From: Cherax quadricarinatus
Lineage: Eukaryota > Arthropoda > Malacostraca > Decapoda > Parastacidae
DNA: 64,000 nt
Direction: 5' to 3'
NCBI RefSeq assembly: GCF_038502225.1
Contig: NW_027196413.1
Location: forward strand, 1 to 64,000
Both the position numbers and the translations under genes were made by a program. The notes under the pieces were generated by a model. The model worked only from the letters and a program-made list of their open reading frames with translations, was not told the origin of the DNA and searched no databases. Shown here piece after piece: positions 10,941-20,973 of the stretch (its first letter is position 1; every line of letters starts with the position of its first letter).

Positions 10941-13900
10941 ATGGCCTATTTACAGTGGAATATATGCGGCCTCAGGGGTAATTGGGGTGAGCTTCAGATG
11001 TTACTCTCCCAGTTTTCCCCTGTTGGTGTTTGCTTACAGGAACCAAAATTACACTCTGCTGTTATCTCTCCCATCTCAGGCTATAATTTATTGTATTCTT
11101 CAGATTCTTTTCCTGATGGGACCTTTAATGAAAGTGCCCTTCTTCTACGCACTGATATTCCGTACCATCAGCTATTTGTTCGTACTTTGCTGCATTACAC
11201 AGCAGCCCGTATCCACTTGCATAGGTGGTATACGCTCCGTTCTTTATATCTCTCTCCTTCTCGGGCATTATCTATTCCGGATATTGCCTTTCTTGTTTCG
11301 TCATTACCACCACCGATTCTCTTACTTGGTGATTTTAATGCCCACCATTTCCTCTGGGGGGGGTCTCACTGTGATTCCCTTGGCATTCAGTTAGAGGCTT
11401 TTCTTGCCACCCACCCCCTCCATGTTTTAAATACAGGTACTCACACCCATTTTGATCCTCGGACTCACACTCTCTCTTGCATCGATCTCTCAGTCTGCTC
11501 TTCCTCCGCCACATTAGACTTCACTTGGTCTGTTCTTCCGGACTTACATGACAGCGATCATTTCCCAATCATTCTTACTTCCCCTTCACATTCACCACCT
11601 CTTCACATCCCATGCTGGCAATTTGATCAGGCAAATTGGAACCTTTACTCACACCTAACTGTTTTTAGAGAGGTTCCTTCTTCGTCCTCCATTGATGAGC
11701 TTTTACACCTCTTCTCGTCCTCCGTTTTAACCGCAGCTTCTCATTCTATACCCCATTCTTCGGGCAGGCATTCTCAGAAATGCGTGCCTTGGTGGTCTCC
11801 TGCTTGTGCTCGTGCAGTACGTTTGAAACGCGCTGCATGGGGCAGGTACCGGTACAATAGAACCACAGAGAGACTTCTTGAATTTAAGCAGAAGCGTGCG
11901 ATCGCTCGCCATGTCATCCGTGACGCTAAACGCACTTGCTGTCGAGATTATGTCTCCACTATCACCTCTGCTTCCTCTATGAGTGCAGTCTGGAAAAAAG
12001 TACAAAAACTGAGTGGTGAATATTCTCCTGACCTGGCTCCTGTTCTGCGGGTTGCCGGTGTTGATATAGCAAACCCACTAGATGTTGCCAATGAAATTGG
12101 CTATCATCTGGTCCGTATTTCTCAGGGACTCCATCTATGCCCCTCATTTCTTTCTTCAAAGTCTGCCAGAGAGTTAGCACCCTTGGACTTTTCTTCTCTC
12201 AGAGAAGAACAGTATAATGTGCCTTTTTACACTTCAAGAACTGGAGGCAACACTCTCAGCTTGCCGATCATCGGCAGCTGGGCTCGACGACATTCATATT
12301 CGTATGCTACAACATTTACATCAGTCAGCCCTTGCAGTCCTATTACGCCTTTACAATCTTATTTGGTCACAAGGATTTCTTCCACAGCTGTGGAAATCCG
12401 CCATTGTTCTCCCTTTCCGCAAACCAGGCACTATGGGACATGAAACCTCCCACTATCGTCCCATTGCTCTTACCAGTGCAGTTTGCAAAGTGATGGAACG
12501 CCTAGTAAATAGACGTTTAGTGTGGTATTTAGAGACACACAACAGTCTCTCCACTCGTCAATATGGCTTTCGTAAGGGACGTTCTACCATAGACCCCTTA
12601 CTGCGCTTGGATACGTATGTTCGTAATGCCTTTGCGAATAACCACTCAGTTATTGCCATATTTTTTGACCTTGAGAAGGCATATGACACAACTTGGAGGT
12701 ATAATATTTTAGCCCAAGCCCACTCCTTAGGCCTTGAAAGCAATCTACCATCCTTCCTTAAGAACTTTTTAACTGACAGGCATTTCCGTGTTCGGGTTAA
12801 TAATGTGCTCTCCCCAGACTTTGTCCAAGCTGAAGGTGTCCCCCAGGGATGTGTTCTGAGCACAACACTTTTTCTCCTTGCTATTAATGATTTAGCCTCT
12901 AGTCTTCCATCAAATATTTGGTCATCACTCTATGTTGATGACTTCGCTATTGCCTGCGCAGGCGCTGACTGTCACCTTATTACAGTTTCTCTCCAGCATG
13001 CAGTCGACCGTGTTTCCAATTGGGCCACCACACGTGGGTTTAAATTTTCCAGCACTAAAACCCACCAAATTACTTTCACTAGAGACACTGTCATCTCCGA
13101 TCATCCTTTGTACCTCTATGGCTCCCGTATCCCTGAACGTGATACAGTCAAGTTTCTGGGCCTCCTCTTTGATCGTAGGTTATCCTGGAAACCTCACATT
13201 ACCTCTCTGAAGGCAACTTGCCACAGCCGGCTGAACCTCCTTAAAACCCTTGCTCATCTTTCATGGGGAGCTGATCGTCGAACCCTCCTTCGCCTACATT
13301 CCACCCTTATCTTATCGAAACTTGATTATGGTGACCAGATCTATTCAGCGGCATCTCCTGCTACTCTCTCTAGCCTTAACCCCATTCATCACCAAGGATT
13401 ACGTTTATGCCTTGGTGCTTTTCGCTCTTCCCCTGTCGAGAGCCTCTATGCAGAAGCGAACGTTCCATCCTTATCCAATCGCCGTGATGCCCATTGCCTT
13501 CGCTACTATGTACGCTCTCATGATCTCCGCAATCCTTCCATTTATAGAATGGTCACTGATATTAGTAGACATTCTTTATTTGTTCGCCACCCCTGTTTAC
13601 TCCGTCCCTTCTCTCTTCGCCTTCATTCGCTCTTGTCTTCTCTTCAATTACCACCTTTCTATGTACATGTAGCATCTCACTTTTCCCTACCCCCCTGGGA
13701 AGTTCCAGCTGTTCGAATCTGTTCTTTCTCTCTCCCTTGCTCGAAAGCCCAACTGTCTACGGTCGCATCCCACTCTCATTTTCTTGACCACTTTCACTCT
13801 CATTCTCATGCCATTGCTGTGTACACAGATGGCTCTAAGTCTTCTGACGGCATAGGATTCACAGTAGTGTTTCCGGACAGCGTTGTACAAGGGCATTTAC

Positions 13901-14724
13901 TATCTTCGGCTGGTATTTTTACTGCTGAATTGTATGCCATCCTTACAGCACTTATCCGTATTGCATCTATGCCTGTGTCATCATTTGTGGTTGTCTCAGA
14001 CTCCCTTAGTGCTTTACAGGCTATACAGAAATTTGATACACCTCACCCCTTAGTCCTCCGTATCCAACTTTGGCTACGCCGCATCTTTACCAAGCATAAA
14101 GATATTGTTTTTTGTTGGGTCCTTGGTCATGTTGACGTACAGGGCAATGAACAGGCAAACACTGCTGCGCGGTCAGCAGTACATGACCTACCAGTTTCAT
14201 GTAGAGGTATTCCATTTATGGACTATTTTGCTGTAATATCTTCCCAATTTCACACCCGTTGGCAACAACGTTGGTCTACTATGCTCGGCAACAAACTTCA
14301 ATCTATTAAACCGAGTATAGGTTACTGGCCGTCTTCTTATCACCAGTGTCGAGGTTGGGAGACTACTCTCTCCCGTCTTTGCATTGGCCATACTCGTCTT
14401 ACTCATGGATATCTCATGGAGAGGCGCCCTGCTCCTCTCTGTGAGAATTGCCAAATTCCATTATCAGTTAGCCACATTCTGTTGGACTGCCCACTTTATC
14501 AACGAGCACGCAGAATTTACCTCCGTCGTCGTCTTCGCTCTGCTGCTCTCTCTTTACCTTCCCTTCTCGCTGATGGACCCACCTTTCATCCAGGCTTTCT
14601 CATTGACTTTTTGACAACAACTGACTTCACAAATTCTGATACCTTCAGCCCTTTCTACTTCAATCTCTTGCTACCCCCTACCCCCGTACTATCCCCTGCC
14701 CCGCTGTTTTCTGTAACCTACTGA
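10941..14724 (+). pseudogene. LINE copy B ORF2: endonuclease, reverse transcriptase, RNase H; one frameshift
   Basis: This polyprotein nicks target DNA and copies LINE RNA into it. From the ATG at 10941 the endonuclease domain shows QWNICGL, QEPK, LLLGDFNAHH and SDHFPI (about residues 4-220). The RT follows with FFDLEKAYD (about 574), AEGVPQGCVLS and LYVDDFAIA (about 663). RNase H follows with AVYTDGSKS (about 960), TAELYAI, SDSLSAL and GHVDVQGNEQAN. A C-terminal CENC-x8-H-x4-C motif ends it. A run of five Ts at 12224-12228, where copy A has four, shifts the frame just upstream of RT. Ignoring that one base, the gene is open for 1260 codons. It could be a real mutation or a homopolymer read error. 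Confidence 0.93.
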
Positions 14725-14828
14725 TCATCCCTCCTCCCTTCTACCATCCAATTCCCTCGCTTCCTTCCCTACCCTGCAGCACTGTATAGCCCTTGTGGCT
14801 TAGCGCTTCTTTTTGATTATAATAATAA
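14725..14828 (+). other. 3' UTR and tail of LINE copy B
   Basis: This short 3' UTR ends with the family's hallmark tail, CCCTTGTGGCTTAGCGCTTC, then T5, GATT and ATA/TAA repeats in place of poly(A). The same tail marks the ends of copies A (20932), C (about 23230) and the tiny insert at 6001. Confidence 0.88.
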
Positions 14829-14840
14829 TATTCACCCGAA
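14829..14840 (+). repeat. Right target-site duplication of LINE copy B
   Basis: TATTCACCCGAA, identical to 8251-8262. Confidence 0.9.
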
Positions 14841-15014
14841 GCCACAACCAATAGACAAGGGTCAGCAATAAAAAAAGATCCAGTATCCAGCTAAGGACTC
14901 CTAACATCAAAGGTGAGTGCAGTAATAACGAGGAAAACTTGTGGTACTGCCAGCCAGGGCACAACCCTCATCACCCACCAGCACCACCACAACACACGAC
15001 AGACAACAACAAAC

Positions 15015-15802
15015 ATGGCCGCCGCCACAGTCCAAGATAACTCCTTCCCAGTATTTGATGTCAAGAAGATCACCGACCCAGAAATAGCTAAACTCCTTAA
15101 GATTCAGAACCAAACAAATGCAGGAACTAAAAGCTAGCAATGCAGATTACCTCAACAAGATCACTGCTCTTGAACATAAACTAGACACTGGAACAACAAA
15201 GCAACACCCACACCCAGTCCCTAGACACCATCAACACTCTAAAAGACCAAGTCACCCTACTTACTACCAATATTAAAGAGGAAAGATCAAGAGTGGACCA
15301 ACAACTTGCCAATGTCATAACCAACTTCCAAGACCATAATGACCAACAGCAGCTATCTGACGCTGTTGTAGTTAACAGCAAACATCTCCCAGCCACAATC
15401 ACCCAAGAGACCTGCATGGAGACCACCCTACAGCTTATCAAGGACCACCTTCGCCTTAACATACGTTGTGATGACCCAAAGGATTGCAAACTGATGGGCT
15501 ACCAAGCGGGTAAAAAAACAGTGCTGTTAAAATTTCAAACTAGCCTACAAAGAAACAACCTACTAAAAACATCTATTTCTATGAAATCTGATGTTTACGT
15601 CAATGAGTGCCTTACCAAAACAAGACAAAGCCTTCTTTATCGGCTAAGAAAATTACGCTATGCCCAAAAAATCCACCAGTGCTTTGTGAGGGATGGAAAA
15701 ATCGCAGTTAGGAAACAGCCCACTGGGAAGAGATACTTCATCTCTACAGAACATGACCTTAAAACATTCCTAAGTGAGGCTGGACTAACAGAATCAGAGT
15801 AA
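15015..15802 (+). pseudogene. ORF1-like protein of LINE E (coiled coil plus FP-type C-terminal domain)
   Basis: The frame starts with ATG at 15015 (MAAATVQDNSFPVFD), shifts near 15115 and again near 15185-15250, then stays open from about 15260 to the TAA at 15800-15802. The middle (EIAKLLKIQNQ, NADYLNKITALEHKLDTG, then Gln/Asp-rich helices) looks like a coiled coil. The last 110 residues (VYVNECLTKTRQSLLYRLRK, later GKIAVRKQPTGKRYFIS) resemble the C-terminal domain of ORF1 proteins of many animal LINEs, the one also named after the baculovirus FP protein. I read it as LINE-derived and see no viral context. Two frameshifts make it a pseudogene. Confidence 0.7.
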
Positions 15803-16831
15803 AGTGCAGATAATACCCACAGTCCACAGTTAGTGTTATATTGTCATAAATTTGTGCCCCCCTAAAATTCTAATACCCCAACTACTTTTGATTGTCATTG
15901 TTGTATTCAACGACCATTCTACCTCATAGTCTTAATTTGTTTAATATCTACAGAATCTATCTCCTTTTTTACAACTTACCGCATCACTGTTCCATCATAT
16001 TTTATTATAAACTAACCATAACTTGTCCTCAATAATTCTACCTCACTTTAAGAAATACTCAATTGCCCAATTTTATTCTAAAATCCCTATTATTGCCCAA
16101 TTTTGCTTTAAACTATATTGACCAAACTTATTGTAAACTTCTTTTATTGACCATTTTTATTCTATACTTTTTTAAACTAGTATTTTCAACTACAACTTTT
16201 ATATTTTTTTTTTATATTTTATTTAAAAGACATACATAGTACATAAAAGTAAACAACAAATTACATAGTGAAAACAGTGGTGAAAAATTCTGCATAATAC
16301 ATGTACTTTCCAATTAACATATTACATCTGAAATACACAAATCTGTACAGTAAACAATGACCATTCCAATCCTTGAAGTAATGACATTATGTCTGGAACA
16401 CTAAATCTAACCTAAAGACTCCTTGGCAAGTACATCTCATTCCTGATTGTACATCCTGCCACGGAATGTACACCTTACATTCTGAAAACACTACCCCCCC
16501 CCTTCTTGCATGTCAAGCCACCTGACACGTAACAATCTTTATATGTAACTGTATATTGTATGAAATACTTTCATTATTCCATATTGAACAACATGATACG
16601 TTCAGTATAACTCAATGTATTGAGATAATATAAAATTCAATTCTACATGATTCATGTACAACGTATATCTACTAAACACCCAAACATATCACCTTCTCGA
16701 GGAAGGTATAAATATATACATATGTTGCATACACTTTACAACACAACCAGTGAAACAACAAAAACCTAATCCTATGTCATCCATCAATTACCCTACAATA
16801 TATATCAACTCAACGGTAACCTAAACCTACG
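15803..16831 (+). other. AT-rich stretch, unidentified; ends LINE E and precedes BEL RT
   Basis: There is no open frame. Repeated words such as TTGCCCAATTTTATTCTAAA and TATTGACCA fill 16060-16160. From about 16215 the composition changes, with ACATACATAGTACATAAAAG, a C8 run (16494-16502) and a TATAAATATA motif near 16708. The second half might be part of another element, for example a solo LTR, but I found no terminal repeats to prove it. Confidence 0.4.
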
Positions 16832-18124
16832 GGCTCTATTGAGCTCCCATGAGCAGTCACCAAGGAGTCAGTAACCACTCCCATCAGAGTGGTCTTCAAC
16901 TGCAGCTCACAGGTGAGTCCCCAGGAGCCATCGTTGAACGACTGTCTGCTCACAGGGCCCTCCCTGACGCAGAAATTAGCAGATGTGTTGTTGAGATTCA
17001 GGACAGAACAGTATGCCTATGCGGCAGATATCAGCAAAGCCTTCCTACGTATTGGGTTGCAGCCACAAGACAGGGACTACCCACGGTTCTTGTGGCTGGC
17101 TAACAGGGAGATGCCCGAGCAAGGGTATGATACCTACAGATTCAGGGCGGTGTTGTTTGGCACCACTAGTTCACCATTCCTATTACAGGCCACCATAGAC
17201 TACCACCTTGCGAACTGTAACAGCCCGCTCAAAGAATTACTGAAGACCCTATTTTACGTAGACAACATGCAAGGTACCACCTCAGATGAAAGGGTGTTGA
17301 TGGACATTTACCGAGAGTCTAATCAGGAGATGCTCTTGGTTAACATGCCATTGAGAGAATGGGTGACAAACAATCCAACGTTGTGAGGCACGGTGGAACG
17401 TGACTATGCTGGCTACTCAGTACCTGAGGTAACGTCAGTGTTGGGACTGGAGTGGGAAATCAAGGAAGACAGACTTAGGCTAAAGAGGAAACCTGATGGG
17501 GAAGGGAAACTGACCAGGAGGTCCTTCCTGAGTAAAGTGCAGACTGCCTTCGATCCTTTGGGTTTGTTGACACCCATCACCATTCGAGGGAGGATGCTAG
17601 TGCAACAGACCTGGGAGCTGAACCTAGGTTGGGATGACCCACTGCCAGAAACAGTCTGCCAGGAGTGGGATCTGGTTAGCAGAGATCTAGCAGAATTGCA
17701 CGAGTTCACATTCCCCAGGTCCATCGGGTGCACCGGGCGAGACTATGACTTGCATGTCTTCTGTGATGCCTCCTCCAGGGCCTATGGGGCAGTAGCATAT
17801 TTGGTGGCCGGGGACCAGGTCAATCTGGCCACCAGTCGTGCGTGGGTGACACCCCTGAAGGATTGCTCGATCCCAAAGCTAGAGCTCACGGCGATGTTGC
17901 TGGGAGCAAGACTGGGGAAGTATGTAGAGGAGGTGTTGAGTAACCTGAGGGTGACACACACCTATGTATGGACAGACTCGGAGGTGGCCTTACAGTGGGT
18001 CCAGAACGACAGGTCTAAGCTCCCCTATGTCAGGAATCGGGTAAAGGAGATACGGGAACTACAGTCAACGTTAACAATTCTGTACGTGCCTGCAGATCAA
18101 AACCCAGCCGACCTGATAAGCTGA
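16832..18124 (+). pseudogene. BEL/Pao pol: reverse transcriptase and RNase H, broken
   Basis: BEL-type RT begins abruptly with LP-stop-AVTKES and TTPIRVVFNCSS, where family members have an LPHHAV-like block. It continues with SLNDCLLTGP, YAADISKAFLRI (first catalytic Asp), VLFGTTSSPF and FYVDN (YVDN in place of YVDD). A stop at 17384-17386 interrupts the frame, which resumes at once with the connection segment SFLSKVQTAFDPLGLLTPIT. RNase H follows with HVFCDASSRAYGAVAYL, PKLELTAMLLGA, YVWTDSEVALQWVQ and NPADLIS. The beginning of RT and the protease are absent. The stop codons at 16850, 17384 and 18122 make it non-functional. Confidence 0.88.
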
Positions 18125-19905
18125 GGGGTGACACACAAAAAGCTGAGTAAAAGCGAGATTTGATTAAAAAAACCCAGACTGGTTACCAGCAAAGGATTGC
18201 TGGCCGGAGCAGAAATTCGGGGAGATAACCAGCAGCATATTACACTTTGTGGGGGAACCTGACACTGAATTATTTGACCCCAGACACTACTCCTCTTGGA
18301 GGAAACTTATAGGAGTCACAGAAATGGTATTTCGATTTGTGAGGAAGCTGCGTGACAAGGTAAGCCAAGGTCGACAGTTATCTCTCGTGGGTCCCAGAGA
18401 GTATTGGATAAGGCAGTACCAAAGGGAGAGGTTTCCAGGAGTGCTGGAAGTACTGGCGACAGGGCAGCAGGATATGATGTCAGGACGTGTGTCTAACGAT
18501 GACTCAGGGAACAGTAAATTGGTCCACTCATTGGGATTGTTCCTAGATCATGCTGGGCTAATAAGATGCAGGGGAAGAATACAAAACTCTGAGCTCAGCT
18601 ATGGGGCCAAACATCTCATGTTACTTGGAAAGGAGGGATGGGCGTCAGAGCTATTGATACATGATGCCCATCAGAGGACCTTACATGGGGGGTTTGGAGA
18701 TATCCTCACCTGCCTACGTCAGAATTACTGGGTACTGAAGGGCCGAGCTGCCGTCAAAAGGGTGCTAAAGAGTTGCACGGTCTGCCGGCGGTACGATGGG
18801 AGGACCCTACCGTACCCAGGTCCACCACCGCTGCCTCAGGAGCGGGTGCATAGTGACAGGCCCTTTGAGACTGTGGGAATAGACTATACTGGGGCTATCA
18901 CGTTGAAGAACCCAGGAGACGATAGGGTGGGCCCACAGAAATTATATGTCTGCCTGTTTACTTGTGCCACTACTCGAGCCGTGCATTTGGAGTCGGCGGA
19001 AGATATGTCGACAGAGACTTTCGTGAAGTTGTTCAGGGGGTTTACAGCCAGATTCTCATGCCCGCGATTGATTATCTCGGACAATGGCACGAGCTTCAGA
19101 GCGGCCGATAAAGTTTTCAGGAATCTTAGGGACAATGGAGAAGTATGAGAATATCTGAAGAGAATAGAGTGCGAGTGGAGGTTCATAGTTCCCAGAGCGC
19201 CTTGGCAAGGGGAATTCTATGAACGCATGGTGGGCACAGTCAAAAGGTGCATTCGGAAGGTCTTGCATGGCAGGAGAGTGAGCTTTGATGAACTGAGGAC
19301 AATGTTAGCTGAGATAGAGGCAAGAGTCAATAATAGGCCTCTGACCTACGTGCAAAATGGGATTGACAAGCAGGAAGCTCTCACCCCCAATCACATGCTG
19401 TTTGGAAGGAGGATTGAGCCCTTCCCCGCAATTTTGAGCCAGTCTTCCAAGGAGCTGGATTATTATGGGCCAGATGGTCCCCCATCAATGAAGAACTGCA
19501 CAGGAGTCACAACAAACTGGTGAACATCCTAGACAAATGGAACCAGGTGTGGCGCAGGCATTACTTGACAGCCCTGCGGGAACATTTCTATGGTGCAGAC
19601 CCCGAGGCAAATAAGATGACGCTAAGTGAAGGGGACCTGGTGCTAGTAGAATCCGAGGTGCCCAGGTGGTGGTGTCGACCCACCCAGATAAGGCTAGGCA
19701 GTTGAGAATGGTGAAGGTGAGAATGAATGGTGTCGAGACTATAAGACTCATCAACAGGCTTTTGCCTCTCGAGGTCCACATGGTAGGACCGGGACATGAG
19801 AAGTTAGACCAGAGGCTGACCGAACTGAGCAGCTGGACGACCTGTCAAATGGCGCTCAAGTCCAGGGCCCACTGGGAGGGCCTGCGGGAGGCAGACTTGA
19901 TCTAG
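18125..19905 (+). pseudogene. BEL/Pao pol: integrase and C-terminal domain, broken
   Basis: The integrase inserts the DNA copy. After a frayed linker (18125-18248) the frame is open to 19148, then has a single TGA (19149-19151) and continues. The zinc-binding part shows H-x2-H and CTVCRR (about 18660-18790). The catalytic triad reads GIDYTG (near 18880), SDNGTSF (near 19080) and WQGEFYERMVG (near 19215), so all three acidic residues are kept. A frameshift near 19500 leads into a DUF5641-like C-terminal domain (NQVWRRHYLTAL, GDLVLVES), and another near 19690 leads into VKVRMNG and INRLLPLEV, the usual BEL pol ending. Confidence 0.88.
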
Positions 19906-19928
19906 ACTTAGTGCCTACCTTCGCTAGC

Positions 19929-19935
19929 AGGAGGA
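19929..19935 (+). promoter_or_regulatory. Polypurine tract of BEL element
   Basis: AGGAGGA lies directly before the 3' LTR, where plus-strand DNA synthesis is primed in LTR retrotransposons. It is short but ends exactly at the LTR border. Confidence 0.6.
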
Positions 19936-20931
19936 TGTTGGAACTTATTCAGTCCGAGAAGTCCCAACGGGGAAAAACACACCGTTCGAGGGCCCTTACA
20001 CCCACCCAAAACACAAACTCACCTGGGTTGGTGAAGGTGGTTGGAGGGCACTTCTTAATTGATAGATTTACCCTTCAGGGAAGAAGTAGGTAGTTTATAC
20101 TGTTTGTACACTAATATTAGGATTATTGAGGCAACTGTTGATAATAATAATGTAGACCTAAGACCTTAACATAGGTAGTAATAGGCCGAATGTAGGCAAA
20201 CACTAGGTTATGTTAGCTAGGGAGAACTGGCAGCCCAAGTTTGAACGACGAGGCGCGGGTCTCGAAGACGCCAGAGCTTCCTTCTAAGACTAGACACCAT
20301 CTGAACAACACGTGCCATGATCAGCAGGCGGCTCCCCCACATGTCTTCACATATTAGACCTGGGGAAATCTGGTGGAGGCACCTCGACATACCGTAGATG
20401 TCCTCCTCCATCAGGCACATACAGTAAGACAAGACCTCCCTTTTTCTTAGGATCCTGGCCAGTGTCTGGGGAAAATTTCAAGTGAGTCGTGCTGTGGCCT
20501 TTGTGCAGCCAGCAGTTCATGACCAGTACGTACTGGCGTCTCTTGTCAACCTAGAAGCTAGTGTCCGTTTCTGCATAATTATACTAGGGGATACACACCC
20601 CCTTGGATATAGGAACTTCTGAGGTGCAGGCAGGTCACTAATATCGATTGAATATTGCAGGAACTAAGGCTCCCAGTTGCATGTGGTTTCTGAGGGGAAG
20701 TCCAAAGGGGCTAAGCTTAGGGAGGTTGAAGATCAGGATATATGCTGCAATACCAAGTAAGTTAGTCCTTTATACATGCATGCAGGCGAGATTTCTTGCA
20801 TCATCAGTCATTTATGAAAATCTGTCCTATAAGCCACTTGTGAGGCTAAGGTACCGACCTCAGAGCTCGGTGTCAACAGAGCTTGCCAGGGTAGACAACT
20901 CACATGGAGGCATTCCAGACAAATTTTCACA
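19936..20931 (+). repeat. 3' LTR of BEL/Pao element
   Basis: This 996-bp direct repeat of 5378-6439 begins TGTTGGAACTTATT and ends TTTTCACA. It lacks the 51-bp LINE insert and so preserves the empty site. The following CCTTG is the right target-site duplication. Confidence 0.92.
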
Positions 20932-20973
20932 CCTTGTGGCTTAGCACTTCTTTTTGATTATAATAATAATAAT
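20932..20973 (+). mobile_element. Tail of LINE copy A, displaced by the BEL insertion
   Basis: CCTTGTGGCTTAGCACTTCT, then T3 GATTATAATAATAATAAT, is the missing end of copy A, which breaks off at 5377 within the same motif. The two pieces overlap by the 5-bp target-site duplication. Confidence 0.88.

Larger units (their letters stand above)
8263..14828 (+). mobile_element. LINE copy B, near full length, Jockey/I-type with RNase H
   Basis: This is a complete non-LTR retrotransposon: 5' UTR (8263-9000), ORF1 with three zinc knuckles (9001-10896), ORF2 with endonuclease, RT, RNase H and a terminal CCHC-like motif (10941-14724), and a 3' UTR ending in GATTATAATAATAAT. The 12-mer TATTCACCCGAA flanks it at 8251-8262 and 14829-14840. 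It is far better preserved than copies A, C and D: the only coding lesion I see is one extra T in ORF2. RNase H plus a gag-like ORF1 argues for the I/Jockey group. I cannot fix the clade without a tree. Confidence 0.95.
8000..16230 (+). mobile_element. LINE E: 5' part of an unrelated non-LTR element, split by LINE copy B
   Basis: Removing copy B (8263-14828) and one copy of its 12-bp duplication joins 8000-8262 to 14841 onward. This gives a plausible 5' UTR followed by an ORF1-like gene at 15015-15802 and then an AT-rich spacer. No ORF2 follows, so the 3' part is lost. Both outer borders are approximate: the left is placed at the end of gag similarity near a GGCAGC repeat, the right where no LINE-like signal remains. 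It lies where the BEL protease and N-terminal RT should be. Confidence 0.6.
5378..20931 (+). mobile_element. BEL/Pao LTR retrotransposon, degenerate, inserted in LINE copy A
   Basis: Two direct LTRs of about 1 kb (5378-6439 and 19936-20931) begin TGTTGGAACTTATT. The second ends in CA. Between them, in BEL/Pao order, lie a Pao-type gag with a DUF1759-like segment, then RT, RNase H and integrase with a BEL-type C-terminal domain. The 5-bp flanks are CCTTA (5373-5377) and CCTTG (20932-20936), a target-site duplication with one change. They fall inside the tail of LINE copy A. The gag-pol middle, including the protease, is missing and replaced by LINE sequence. The pol frames carry stops, so it is inactive. 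Confidence 0.92.

Noticed and set aside
15260..15802. Baculovirus FP-like domain as a viral insertion
   Set aside because: The same C-terminal domain is found in ORF1 of many animal LINEs, and coiled-coil N terminus plus UTR context fit a LINE. No other viral gene is nearby.
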